A stretch of DNA of 23,532 nucleotides from an uncultured Caryophanales bacterium (GCA_947165725.1 CAMVBL010000012.1:1-23532), one strand, 5' to 3'; positions 6,943 through 13,966 are shown, counted from the first letter of the stretch. The notes: generated by a model not told the origin, from the sequence alone. Made by a program: numbers and translations.

Positions 6943-7013
6943 GAATGGACGTATCACTTTAGTTGTCTGCGCCCCAATTTTTATGGCAAAAAGTACCAAT
7001 TTGGTAGTTTGCC
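6943..7013 (+). repeat. IS-end-like repeats with imperfect palindrome
   Basis: Two related units lie in tandem: GTATCACTTTAGTTGTCTGC (6951-6970), and a 29-nt imperfect palindrome at 6985-7013 made of GGCAAA/TTTGCC outside and TACCAA/TTGGTA inside. The palindrome matches 8464-8491 at 23 of 28 positions, and the first unit matches 8472-8491 at 18 of 20. TGTCTGCGCCCC after the first unit recalls the TGTACTGCACCC terminus of IS150-type elements. They look like solo ends or remnants of insertion sequences. Confidence 0.55.
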
Positions 7014-7028
7014 CCATTCGTTAACTAC

Positions 7029-7060
7029 AGTATCGATACAATTCGGTACTATTTTTATTT
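7029..7060 (+). terminator. Terminator of the dispersed ACAGTATC family, copy 1
   Basis: The stem AGTATCGA (7029-7036) with TCGGTACT (7043-7050), one G-U pair, is followed by ATTTTTATTT. Copies of nearly the same module stand at 10855 and 12723. No plus-strand gene lies directly upstream; it shields the riboswitch promoter from readthrough. Confidence 0.7.
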
Positions 7061-7065
7061 AATTG

Positions 7066-7074
7066 TGATATAAT
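7066..7074 (+). promoter_or_regulatory. Extended -10 promoter of the fluoride riboswitch
   Basis: TGATATAAT is a perfect TGnTATAAT extended -10; no clear -35 is present. The expected transcription start (about 7080-7082) coincides with the first base of the aptamer. Confidence 0.7.
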
Positions 7075-7079
7075 CACCA

Positions 7080-7175
7080 CTGGGAATGATGTCTCCCTTC
7101 TAGGAATAGAAAACCGCAAGAACAAGCTGATGACGTCTATGACTTATTTTGTCGTAGAAATCAGCTTTTTATTTT
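7080..7175 (+). promoter_or_regulatory. Fluoride (crcB) riboswitch with terminator switch
   Basis: The aptamer (about 7080-7142) shows the crcB pattern: a GGGA...TCCC pair enclosing ATGATGTC, a small optional hairpin (TTCTA/TAGAA), the conserved AACCGC, and GCTGATGACGTCTATG. The ATGTC strand can pair with GACGT, as the GGAGU/ACUCC strands do in the Bacillus cereus example. The aptamer 3' strand is also the 5' arm of a terminator: AAGCTGAT (7124-7131) with ATCAGCTT (7160-7167), an inner TCTATGAC/GTCGTAGA stem, then a T run to 7170 and further T's. Fluoride binding would hold the aptamer and stop the terminator forming, so the antiporter gene is turned on by fluoride. Family knowledge: such riboswitches control fluoride exporters and sodium/proton antiporters. 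Confidence 0.88.
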
Positions 7176-7196
7176 CTATGACGGATTGGAGATTAT

Positions 7197-8408
7197 ATGA
7201 ATATATTTCTATCCTTATTTATTATCTTTGGTGGTGGCATACTTGGTGGTTTTATTTTTGAAAAAATCAAACTCCCAAAACTAGTTTGGTATATCATACT
7301 TGGAATATTAATTGGTCCGTCACTATTAAACATTGTTGATGACACACTTTTATCTATTTCTTCTTATTTAAGACAGGTAGCATTAGTAATTATTCTTACT
7401 AGATCCGGCTTATCATTAGATATTAAAAATTTAAAAAAGATTGGTAGACCCGCCATATTAATGTGTTTTGTGCCGGCATGTTTTGAAATAGTGGGCATCA
7501 CCATATTTGCCCCTCTATTCTTAGGAATATCCCATTTAGAAGCTTTGCTTCTTGGTTCTGTTCTTGCTGCGGTGTCTCCAGCGGTTGTCGTTCCAAGAAT
7601 GATTAAATTAATGGAAGAAGGATATGGTAAAAAGCATAGCGTTCCTGAACTAGTTATGGCTGGAGCATCGTGTGATGATATCTTCGTTATCGTTCTTTTC
7701 TATTCGTTTAAGAATCTTGTAGCAACATCTACATTTGATGCTTGGGGAATATCACAAATTCCAATTTCTATAGTGACTGGAATCGCTTTAGGCATTGGTG
7801 TTGGCTTTTTGATGGTCTTAATTATCCGTTATCTTAAATTTAACAAAATAATTAATGTTATTTTCATGCTTGGTTTATCTTTTGGTATGCTAGCGTTAGA
7901 GCAAACTCTAAAACCATATTTTAGTGTCTCATCTTTACTCGCAATTATTGTTATGGCTTTGGTGGTGAATATCTTTAAAAAAGAAGAGGCAAAAGAAATT
8001 CAAAAATCCTATAACGGGTTATGGCAAGGTTTTGAAATATTACTTTTTGCTTTAGTTGGTATAGCCACCGATGTTCATTACGCTTTTTCTAAAGAAGGCG
8101 CCATCATCGTGGGGCTAATCTTCATTGCCTTAATCTTTAGAAGTTTAGGAGTCTTTGTCTGTGTGTTAGCTACAAAGTTTACCTGGAAAGAAAAGATTTT
8201 TATCATTATTTCCTATTTACCAAAAGCCACTGTTCAGGCTTCAATCGGTGCGATTGCTCTTTCTGAAGGATTAGCATGTGGAATATTGGTGTTGACCGCT
8301 GCAGTAGTGTCGATTTTAATAACAGCTCCTTTAGGGGCTATACTTATGGACTCACTTTATAAGAAACTACTAAATAAATGCGAACCGATTACTGGATGCA
8401 TCTCTTAA
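7197..8408 (+). CDS. Cation/proton antiporter (CPA type), fluoride-controlled
   Basis: This is a 403-residue membrane protein with about 12-13 hydrophobic segments and the CPA fold signature. The N-terminus has the ILGILIGPSLL helix and RSGLSLDIKNLKK. The ion site is probably the double aspartate in GASCDDIFVIVLF, as in electrogenic CPA2/NHA-type exchangers. GIATDVHYAF and KATVQASIGAIAL are the usual late motifs. It would exchange Na+ (or another cation) for protons in the inner membrane. The start is set by TTGGAG about 6 nt upstream of ATG. The riboswitch in its leader indicates that it works under fluoride stress. No fluoride channel (CrcB/CLC-F) gene is nearby. Confidence 0.9.
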   Translation: MNIFLSLFIIFGGGILGGFIFEKIKLPKLVWYIILGILIGPSLLNIVDDTLLSISSYLRQVALVIILTRSGLSLDIKNLKKIGRPAILMCFVPACFEIVGITIFAPLFLGISHLEALLLGSVLAAVSPAVVVPRMIKLMEEGYGKKHSVPELVMAGASCDDIFVIVLFYSFKNLVATSTFDAWGISQIPISIVTGIALGIGVGFLMVLIIRYLKFNKIINVIFMLGLSFGMLALEQTLKPYFSVSSLLAIIVMALVVNIFKKEEAKEIQKSYNGLWQGFEILLFALVGIATDVHYAFSKEGAIIVGLIFIALIFRSLGVFVCVLATKFTWKEKIFIIISYLPKATVQASIGAIALSEGLACGILVLTAAVVSILITAPLGAILMDSLYKKLLNKCEPITGCIS

Positions 8409-8663
8409 CCCGAGGAAATAGCAACATTTGTATCATTTGTGGTGAATACAACCCAGCTTTTAGGGCAAAAAGTATCACTTTAGTAATCTGCTGTCACCGA
8501 TTTTTCGTGGATTTGCCTCAGCTGAAAGCAACAATTATTGTGGTGAAACCTTCTTTATTATTAAAAATAAAAAAACGACATTTTTCAGCAAAAACTGTAA
8601 ATATCAGTAAATATCTGTAATAATGTTGTCATTACCTGTAATAAACCGGTAAAAAAGTGTATG

Positions 8664-8700
8664 TTCACTCAGTCGCAGGTAATGTATTCACTCAGTCGCA
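8664..8700 (+). repeat. Direct repeat TTCACTCAGTCGCA x2
   Basis: Two identical 14-mers start 23 bp apart, roughly two helical turns. A looser inverted relative (AATGAGTGTTCA) follows at 8709-8720. Paired copies like this are typical of transposase binding sites at insertion-sequence ends, but no transposase is attached here. Confidence 0.6.
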
Positions 8701-8749
8701 AACAAGCCAATGAGTGTTCAATTCGTTCCACCGGTACAAATGTATATTT

Positions 8750-8781
8750 AGGCACTAAAATAACCAAAAAGTGCCTTTTTT
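8750..8781 (+). terminator. Rho-independent terminator
   Basis: The stem AGGCACT (8750-8756) with AGTGCCT (8770-8776) has a 13-nt loop and is followed by six T. It is the first terminator after the antiporter gene, about 340 nt downstream of its stop. Confidence 0.75.
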
Positions 8782-8842
8782 CATGCTTTTTCGCCTTAAA
8801 ATGTTGGCGTTAAAGTCCTTCCACCGTAGACATCAACTCAAC

Positions 8843-8895
8843 TAGAAAACTATTTGGCCTCTACTAGAACACGATTTGCTACAAATAGTTTTCTA
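8843..8895. repeat. 14-bp perfect inverted repeat
   Basis: TAGAAAACTATTTG (8843-8856) and CAAATAGTTTTCTA (8882-8895) are exact reverse complements around a 25-nt centre. There is no T tract after it, so it is not a simple terminator. It lies about 60 nt before the start of the next gene and could be an operator or the ends of a tiny inserted element. Confidence 0.7.
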
Positions 8896-8940
8896 CTAAT
8901 AAAAAACAGACTAACATATAGGAAATTGATTGGGATAGTT

Positions 8941-8946
8941 TATAAT
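8941..8946 (+). promoter_or_regulatory. -10 box of a probable leaderless transcript
   Basis: TATAAT ends 6 nt before the ATG at 8953, so transcription should begin at or beside the A of the start codon. No Shine-Dalgarno sequence lies in the usual window and no good -35 is seen. Confidence 0.5.
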
Positions 8947-8952
8947 ATAAAC

Positions 8953-10392
8953 ATGTTAATTGCCGCCATCATTGTTTTAATAGTTTTGATACTTGCTTAC
9001 ATCGCACTTAATATTTATTTTTTGTTCTTTGATAAGAAGGATTACGAAATTAGGACAAGACTTAATAATTTAACTATTGGCTGTTTTCATGCTCTATTTA
9101 TAGTTTTTGGATTAGGCATGGCTTCTCTTCCAATATATATTTACGCAGTCCAAGAAATAAACGAAGGAACAATTCCATTTTTATATGTTGGTGCAGGTGC
9201 TGGTTTATTCTTTTTAGCTTTCATTTGGCCCTTTAATTCCTATTTTGACGCAATTAAAGGCGATAAAGTTTATATAAGGCGTTTTTTTAAAATTAGAGAA
9301 ATTAATATTCGCGACATTAGAACAATTGATTCTAGATTTGATGGATCTACTTATATTACTGAAAAGAATGGTTTTGCTTTTTCTGTTTCCAATCGTGCAC
9401 TTAATAGAGAAGAATTTGTGAAAACTATCAACGAACTTAAAGAAGGCAAAACTTTTTCATTAAATCCGAACGTGCCACAATCTTTAAACAAGGAATTTGA
9501 ATTTTCATCAAGCGAAGAAATGCTCGAAAAAGAGACTTTAAGCGATATTGGAAAGCGCTATCGCGAAAACTATAATCTTTTTAGAAAAAAGCATATTATT
9601 AAATGCAATTTAATTTTCTTTATCTTTTTCTCTATATTTTTAGGCGGATCAATAGCCTTAACAATTCTTTTCAGAGAACTGATTTGTTTCGTACTTCTTG
9701 GTCTTTGTTTGATTTCTCTTTTAATCTATTGTTGGCTTTTCCCTAAATCCCTAAAAGATTTGGAAAACGAATTGCAACATGATGATGCGTGGCTTGGATA
9801 TAAGCATAGATATCATGATAAGATGGTTAAAGGAACAGCGAAAAGAAGAAGAAATCTCAACTTAGCTCTTTGCTTAATACTTGGTTTATTTGGTGCATTC
9901 GGCTGTATTACCACGTGGTTTAGTGGAATTCAGCCTGGATATGTTAAGAAAGAAAACTTAATACAGATTTCTGGTGAATTTGAATATTTTAGAGAATGCT
10001 TCGGAATTTCAGATTATAAATACGCCATTGGGATAAAAGGCGACACTACTGAATATTGTATCAACTCTAGAGAATACATGTTTTTTGATAAAACCTTTTC
10101 TAACGAAGTTAATAAAGACACGATGGTGATTATTTCTATCAACCCAAAGGATAACAGCGAAAATGTTTCCTATAATGGCAGAAATAAACAGGTTCATGCT
10201 TATGTTATTAAGACAAACGAAAAAGACTACTTATCATATGATGGTTATGTAAATGCTTTTATGATGGATAGGCAAGGTGCGATCATTGCATTCTGTATTT
10301 GTGCATCAATTATTCCAATTTCAATTTCATGGGCTGTGATTGAACTTGTTATTCATAACAAAAATTCTAAAAAAGAAACCATAGAATTATAA
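8953..10392 (+). CDS. Large unknown membrane protein with PH-like segment
   Basis: Counting from the ATG at 8953 the protein has 479 residues; the frame is open upstream to 8854 but that part overlaps the -10 box and an inverted repeat. Hydrophobic segments: one at the very N-terminus (MLIAAIIVLIVLILAYIALN), two around residues 40-100, two in the middle (about 215-265), one near 300, and one close to the C-terminus. After the third comes GDKVYIRRFFKIREINIRDIRT, which resembles the short PH-like (bPH) domains of bacterial membrane proteins. Two long soluble parts follow, the second (after SGIQPGYVKKENLIQISGEF) probably outside the cell. I do not recognise a family. Flanking repeats on both sides suggest acquired DNA. 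Confidence 0.7.
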   Translation: MLIAAIIVLIVLILAYIALNIYFLFFDKKDYEIRTRLNNLTIGCFHALFIVFGLGMASLPIYIYAVQEINEGTIPFLYVGAGAGLFFLAFIWPFNSYFDAIKGDKVYIRRFFKIREINIRDIRTIDSRFDGSTYITEKNGFAFSVSNRALNREEFVKTINELKEGKTFSLNPNVPQSLNKEFEFSSSEEMLEKETLSDIGKRYRENYNLFRKKHIIKCNLIFFIFFSIFLGGSIALTILFRELICFVLLGLCLISLLIYCWLFPKSLKDLENELQHDDAWLGYKHRYHDKMVKGTAKRRRNLNLALCLILGLFGAFGCITTWFSGIQPGYVKKENLIQISGEFEYFRECFGISDYKYAIGIKGDTTEYCINSREYMFFDKTFSNEVNKDTMVIISINPKDNSENVSYNGRNKQVHAYVIKTNEKDYLSYDGYVNAFMMDRQGAIIAFCICASIIPISISWAVIELVIHNKNSKKETIEL

Positions 10393-10491
10393 AACAGCGT
10401 TTGCTCAAAATAATGAAAGGCCGTTATGTTTTTTATTATTTGCACATTTTTAGAACAAGAGCAATTAGTGGAACTATAAGGAGGTTTCACT

Positions 10492-10716
10492 ATGAGCGAA
10501 GAAGAATTCAAGCCATACAAAGACACTGATATTTTAGAGCGAGCCATGAACTATCTATGTCATGTGTTTGTATTGAAAAACCTGTTGCGTAAAGGGAACG
10601 TAACAGTTGATGATTATGAAAAAGCCGAGAAATGGGCTGCGGGAAAATATGGTATTTCAGAAAAGAGCCTATTTAGGTTCGGCAATATCATTACTAGTAA
10701 AACAGAAGATGAGTAA
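10492..10716 (+). CDS. Small SHOCT-like protein, mobile-element associated type
   Basis: This 74-residue protein is preceded by a strong ribosome site (AAGGAGG). It is acidic at both ends. The middle reads LKNLLRKGNVTVDDYEKAEKWAAGKYGISEKSLFRF by parts: a helix, a G-N/I-T turn, then D/E-E-Y and a KYGIS..SLFR end. This is the pattern of small SHOCT-like proteins that sit next to serine recombinases in Bacillota mobile elements. No recombinase is present here, so it is either an orphan or left from a lost element. A repeat array of GGTTGCAT follows its stop by about 25 nt. Function unknown; the family call is moderate. Confidence 0.6.
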   Translation: MSEEEFKPYKDTDILERAMNYLCHVFVLKNLLRKGNVTVDDYEKAEKWAAGKYGISEKSLFRFGNIITSKTEDE

Positions 10717-10741
10717 TCAATCCGGAGATAGGACTTAAACT

Positions 10742-10833
10742 GGGTGGTTGCATCAAGGGTTGCATTTTCGATTAAAAAATGACTTAGGGTTGCATAGAAA
10801 AGTGGGGTGGTTGCATCTTGCATTAAAATGCAA
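10742..10833 (+). repeat. GGTTGCAT repeat array
   Basis: Four direct copies of GGTTGCAT start at 10746, 10758, 10788 and 10809; two of them share a longer 13-mer, GGGTGGTTGCATC (10742-10754 and 10805-10817). A palindrome TTGCATTAAAATGCAA (10818-10833) closes the array. Spacing is irregular (12, 30, 21 bp), so it is not a CRISPR. It may be a transposase or regulator binding array. Confidence 0.7.
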
Positions 10834-10854
10834 CATTCCATTCAGATGTAAACT

Positions 10855-10884
10855 ACAGTATCGAGAAATCGGTACTGTTTTTTA
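10855..10884 (+). terminator. Terminator of the dispersed ACAGTATC family, copy 2
   Basis: The stem ACAGTATCGA (10855-10864) with TCGGTACTGT (10869-10878) is closed by a GAAA tetraloop and followed by six T. It sits immediately before the promoter of the AbrB gene and shares its stem and left flank with the module at 7029. Confidence 0.85.
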
Positions 10885-10912
10885 TTGACTTTTGCAATGT
10901 AATGACTATGAT
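10885..10912 (+). promoter_or_regulatory. Promoter of the AbrB-ABC operon
   Basis: TTGACT (10885-10890), 16-nt spacer, TATGAT (10907-10912). The leader contains three near-identical AAGTAAGAA/AAGGTAAGAA units (about 10914-10939), which are a weak ribosome site at best and could be a binding site. Confidence 0.7.
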
Positions 10913-10941
10913 TAAGTAAGAAAGGTAAGAAAAGTAAGAAT

Positions 10942-11142
10942 ATGAACAATAACAATCAAGACCGTTTCATTGTCAGCGTGAAAGTGGGACCTAAAGGTCA
11001 AATCACAATACCAAAAGAAGCCAGGGAAATGTTTGATATCAAAGAAGGCGAAACATTAATGGTTTTAGGTGATAAACAAAGAGGTATCGCTATATTAAAA
11101 GCCGATGCCTTCTATCATATCGCGGAGGGCCAAATAAAATGA
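10942..11142 (+). CDS. AbrB/SpoVT-type regulator
   Basis: This 66-residue protein has one swapped-hairpin AbrB domain (VSVKVGPKGQITIPKEAREM, then FDIKEGETLMVLGD). Such proteins bind DNA as dimers or tetramers, and the single-domain type often controls its own operon. Its TGA overlaps the ATG of the ABC ATPase gene (ATGA), so regulator and transporter are made together. Single-domain AbrB genes ahead of an ABC-2 exporter are a common Bacillota arrangement. It could also be read as a MazE-like antitoxin, but no toxin follows. Confidence 0.9.
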   Translation: MNNNNQDRFIVSVKVGPKGQITIPKEAREMFDIKEGETLMVLGDKQRGIAILKADAFYHIAEGQIK

Positions 11143-12011
11143 GTGACATATTAAGATTAGAGAATGTTAGAAAAACATATCCTTCTTTTACATTAAAAGA
11201 CGTTTCTTTTAGCGTAAAACCAGGACAAATAATGGGTTTTATTGGCCGTAATGGTGCGGGTAAAACCACAACTTTAAAATGCATTATGAATCTCATCCAT
11301 TATGAAAGTGGAAAGATTTCCGCTTTTGAAACAGACATGAGTAAAAATGAACTAGAGAATAAGCAACGCATCGGTTTTGCTTTAAGCGAACTCAATTACT
11401 ATCCAAACAAGACCATTCGTCAATTAGTAAACGTCACTAAAAGATTTTATAAGAAGTTTGATCAAAAGAAATTTGATGAAGCGTGTCGTTTATTTAATTT
11501 AAATCAAGATAAGAAATTAGAAGAATTAAGCAGTGGTATGAAAGTGAAGTATTCTGTCGCCATCGCTTTATCTCACCATGCAGAATTACTTATTCTAGAT
11601 GAACCAACTTCGGGACTTGATCCAGTTTCAAGAGATGAAATCTTAGATATCTTTAGACAAATTGTTAAAAACAAAGATAGAGCGATTCTTTTCTCCACTC
11701 ATATCACTAGTGATTTAGATAAATGTGCAAGTGATATCACCTATATACATGATGGAGAAATCATTTATTCAGGTACGAAAAATGACTTTGTTAATTCCTA
11801 CTTATTTGTCAAAGACAAATCTTGTAACAAAGAGTTGTTAAATGAGTATATCGCCTATAAAGAATTTGACGATCGTATTGAAGGATTAATCAGTCCAGAT
11901 AAAAAAGATCTCTTTATTAAAAACAAAATTGAACCACAAGAACCAGATTTAGAACAAATTATGGTCTACATTGAAAGGAGCAAGAAAGAAAATGAAAGCT
12001 TTGATTTATAA
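11139..12011 (+). CDS. ABC transporter ATP-binding protein
   Basis: The 290-residue ATPase has Walker A (GRNGAGKTTT, about residue 34), an ABC signature LSSGMKVK (LSSGM for LSGGQ), Walker B with LLILDEPTSGLDP, and an H-loop in LFSTHIT. The last 80 residues are a family-specific tail. It would drive the ABC-2 permease encoded next; the two frames overlap by 20 nt. The pair belongs to the small exporter group with ABC2_membrane_5-type permeases, of unknown substrate, often linked to peptide or antibiotic export. Confidence 0.93.
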   Translation: MSDILRLENVRKTYPSFTLKDVSFSVKPGQIMGFIGRNGAGKTTTLKCIMNLIHYESGKISAFETDMSKNELENKQRIGFALSELNYYPNKTIRQLVNVTKRFYKKFDQKKFDEACRLFNLNQDKKLEELSSGMKVKYSVAIALSHHAELLILDEPTSGLDPVSRDEILDIFRQIVKNKDRAILFSTHITSDLDKCASDITYIHDGEIIYSGTKNDFVNSYLFVKDKSCNKELLNEYIAYKEFDDRIEGLISPDKKDLFIKNKIEPQEPDLEQIMVYIERSKKENESFDL

Positions 12012-12675
12012 AGAACTCAAATTGGCGATGCATCCCATCTGCTATATCTTTATTGTTTTATTTCCTTTTATGATCCTTATTCCTTCTTATCCTTTAGGAA
12101 TTGGATTCATCTATGTTTTAACGTGTTATCCGATTCTCTTTTTAGGAGCGAATAAAGGACAACAAAGTAATGACTTACTTTATTCAACTTTGTTGCCTGT
12201 CCGCAAAAAAGATATTGTCATGGCTAGAATATTCACAGTTATTTTCATGCAAATCGCCTTTATTTTGGTAATGACAGCCCTCTATCCAGTGGCAAGAATT
12301 ATCAATAACGCGGTTGCTCAATCAGCGGAAAAACCAAGCGAATATATGATTCCTGGTTTAGGTTTAGATAGTTATGTCCTTTTAGTAGCGATTGCTCTTA
12401 TTGGATACGCTATCGCGGACATCATCTTCTTCCCAATTTACTATAAACATGGTAAATCAATCGTGATGTCGACATTATTTACCATTCTAGGGTTTGTTGT
12501 ATATATCGGTATATTTACTATTGGTTTACCATTTATACCAGGTTTGGATTTTTTAAATAATTTGCATCTTGGAATTCAATTTGCTGTTTTAGGTGCCGCA
12601 ATCTTAATCTCATTCCTCCTCCACTTCGTGGTTTATAAAATATCCTCAAAGAGACTAGAAAAAGTTGATTTTTAA
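11992..12675 (+). CDS. ABC-2 type permease
   Basis: This 227-residue membrane protein has about six hydrophobic helices. The start MKALIYKELKLAMHP and the cytoplasmic loop SNDLLYSTLLPVRKKDIVMAR are typical of the ABC2_membrane_5 family. I chose the ATG at 11992, served by AAAGGAG about 11 nt upstream inside the ATPase gene; a TTG at 11971 would add seven polar residues. It forms the membrane part of the exporter with the ATPase before it. A terminator follows at 12723. Confidence 0.88.
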   Translation: MKALIYKELKLAMHPICYIFIVLFPFMILIPSYPLGIGFIYVLTCYPILFLGANKGQQSNDLLYSTLLPVRKKDIVMARIFTVIFMQIAFILVMTALYPVARIINNAVAQSAEKPSEYMIPGLGLDSYVLLVAIALIGYAIADIIFFPIYYKHGKSIVMSTLFTILGFVVYIGIFTIGLPFIPGLDFLNNLHLGIQFAVLGAAILISFLLHFVVYKISSKRLEKVDF

Positions 12676-12722
12676 AGTATTTGTAATCTCTTGATCCTTG
12701 TTGATTTCTAAATAATCTAAAA

Positions 12723-12755
12723 ACAGTATCAGAGCCATCGGTACTGTTTTTATTT
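12723..12755 (+). terminator. Terminator of the dispersed ACAGTATC family, copy 3
   Basis: The stem ACAGTATC (12723-12730) with GGTACTGT (12740-12747), one G-U pair, is followed by TTTTATTTT. It ends the AbrB-ABC operon. Confidence 0.85.
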
Positions 12756-12804
12756 TGCTTACCATAATCAATTTTATTGTTTTACAATAATGGTGGTGAT
12801 AAAT

Positions 12805-13926
12805 ATGTTTAACAAACACGATATAAAAAGAAATGCCTGCCAGTTATTTGGTGGACAAGCTAAGAAAGGCTATGATTGGTGGTGGCATTCATTTACCGCT
12901 TATAACAAAAAGACAGGTGAAGAAAAACCATTCTTTATTGAGTTCTTTATCTGTAATCCAAAACTTGGTGGAGATAAACCTATCTTCGGTCAGTTAAAAG
13001 AGAACCAAGAAAAAGGCATTAGACCATCATATCTCATGGTCAAAGCAGGATGCTGGGGAGAAAACGCTATTCAATTACATCGTTTCTTCTCTTGGAATGA
13101 AGTCAAAGTGGATTATGGTGTTCCGTATAGTGTCCTTGCAGATGATTGCTTTGTCACAGAAACTGAAACTCATGGCGTAGTTGCTGTTAGCGAAAAGGAA
13201 AAGAACGATCATCCTGAATATATGTCTGACAGTGGTTCTATTTCTTGGAACTTAAAAATACAAAAAGATATTGCCTTTAATGTTGGTTATGGTGCCTCTT
13301 CTTTATTTAGAAGATTACAGTTATTTGAAATGTTCTGGCACGCTGAAGGGATGAAATCCTTCTTTGAAGGAACAATCACATTAAATGGGGAAGAATATAT
13401 CGTCAATAAAGAAGATAGTTACGGCTACGCTGACAAGAACTGGGGCAAAGACTTTACCTCTCCTTGGGTTTGGTTATCTTCTAATAATCTCACTAGTAAA
13501 ATCACCGGCAAGAAATTAGAAAACAGTGTCTTTGATATCGGTGGTGGTAGACCAAAGATTGGCTTTATCGCGTTAAATAGAAAATTGTTATCCGCCTTCT
13601 ATTACGAAGGTAAATGTTACGAATTTAATTTCTCTAAATTCTGGACTAATACAAGAACCAAGTTTGATTGCTATGAAACAGAAGATGAAGTCATCTGGCA
13701 TGTCGAACAAAAGACCTGGTGCAACAAAATGGTCAGTGATATTAGATGTTTAAAGAAAGATATGCTATTAGTCAATTATGAAGCTCCTAATGGTAAGAAG
13801 CTCCACAATCGTTTATGGAACGGTGGTAATGGTGTGGGCACCATCAAACTCTACCATAAAGGTAAACTAATCGATGAAATCGAAGCCAAAAACATCGGTT
13901 GCGAATACGGCGAATATTCAAAATAA
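12805..13926 (+). CDS. Tocopherol-cyclase-like (lipocalin-type) protein
   Basis: The 373-residue protein contains YGYADKNWGKDFTSPWVWLS (about residue 210), the diagnostic motif of the tocopherol cyclase-like family, which is related to carotenoid 1,2-hydratase and AttH lipocalin-like folds. The N-terminus has several Trp residues (GYDWWWHSF) and an FFIEFFICNP strand. Plant tocopherol cyclase closes the chromanol ring of vitamin E, but bacteria of this kind make no tocopherol, so the substrate here is unknown, perhaps a lipid. There is no signal peptide. The ATG at 12805 follows an SD-like GGTGGTGAT at 12792-12800; an in-frame ATG also exists at 12790. It stands alone between two terminators. 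Confidence 0.75.
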   Translation: MFNKHDIKRNACQLFGGQAKKGYDWWWHSFTAYNKKTGEEKPFFIEFFICNPKLGGDKPIFGQLKENQEKGIRPSYLMVKAGCWGENAIQLHRFFSWNEVKVDYGVPYSVLADDCFVTETETHGVVAVSEKEKNDHPEYMSDSGSISWNLKIQKDIAFNVGYGASSLFRRLQLFEMFWHAEGMKSFFEGTITLNGEEYIVNKEDSYGYADKNWGKDFTSPWVWLSSNNLTSKITGKKLENSVFDIGGGRPKIGFIALNRKLLSAFYYEGKCYEFNFSKFWTNTRTKFDCYETEDEVIWHVEQKTWCNKMVSDIRCLKKDMLLVNYEAPNGKKLHNRLWNGGNGVGTIKLYHKGKLIDEIEAKNIGCEYGEYSK

Positions 13927-13937
13927 TCAATAAGAAA

Positions 13938-13966
13938 AAAGACCCACATATTTGGGTCTTTAGTTT
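13938..13966. terminator. Bidirectional terminator between convergent genes
   Basis: A 9-bp stem (AAAGACCCA 13938-13946 with TGGGTCTTT 13953-13961) carries A-rich sequence to its left and TAGTTTTT to its right. It ends both the cyclase-like gene and the DUF349 gene, whose TAA (13962-13960) lies in its right arm. Confidence 0.88.

Larger units (their letters stand above)
5757..7013 (-). mobile_element. Degraded IS3-family element, ends uncertain
   Basis: The region holds a split DDE transposase on the minus strand. An 8-bp direct repeat CCATTCGT occurs at 5749-5756 and 7014-7021, just outside these limits, and may be a target duplication. The left copy covers the CCA end of tRNA-fMet. Loose similarity between the two ends (GGC, ACCAAA, TTTGC blocks in opposite orientation) supports them as termini. 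The size, about 1.26 kb, fits IS3 elements, but 8 bp is longer than their usual 3-5 bp duplication, so the limits are an inference. The region 6840-7013 lacks the expected OrfA and contains IS-end-like repeats. Confidence 0.5.
8409..8952 (+). repeat. Gene-free stretch with IS-end-like repeats and a terminator
   Basis: No credible gene is seen in these 544 bases. They hold: a copy of the GGCAAAAAGTA repeat (8464-8491); two copies of TTCACTCAGTCGCA (8664-8677 and 8687-8700, 23-bp step); a terminator-like hairpin (8750-8781); and a 14-bp perfect inverted repeat (8843-8856 with 8882-8895). The short frame at 8378-8620 has no ribosome site or family likeness. The stretch reads as a graveyard of insertion-sequence ends between two genes. 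Confidence 0.55.

Noticed and set aside
6732..7062. Two plus-strand frames upstream of the riboswitch
   Set aside because: They run over the transposase start, repeats and a terminator, with no ribosome sites or recognisable motifs.
8378..8620. 80-residue frame overlapping the antiporter end
   Set aside because: No ribosome site, no family likeness, and it runs through the IS-end-like repeat.
10742..10833. CRISPR array
   Set aside because: Units are only 8-13 nt, spacing is irregular and no cas gene is near.
10942..11142. Toxin-antitoxin module (MazE-like antitoxin)
   Set aside because: The following gene is an ABC ATPase, not a toxin; the AbrB-ABC layout explains it better.
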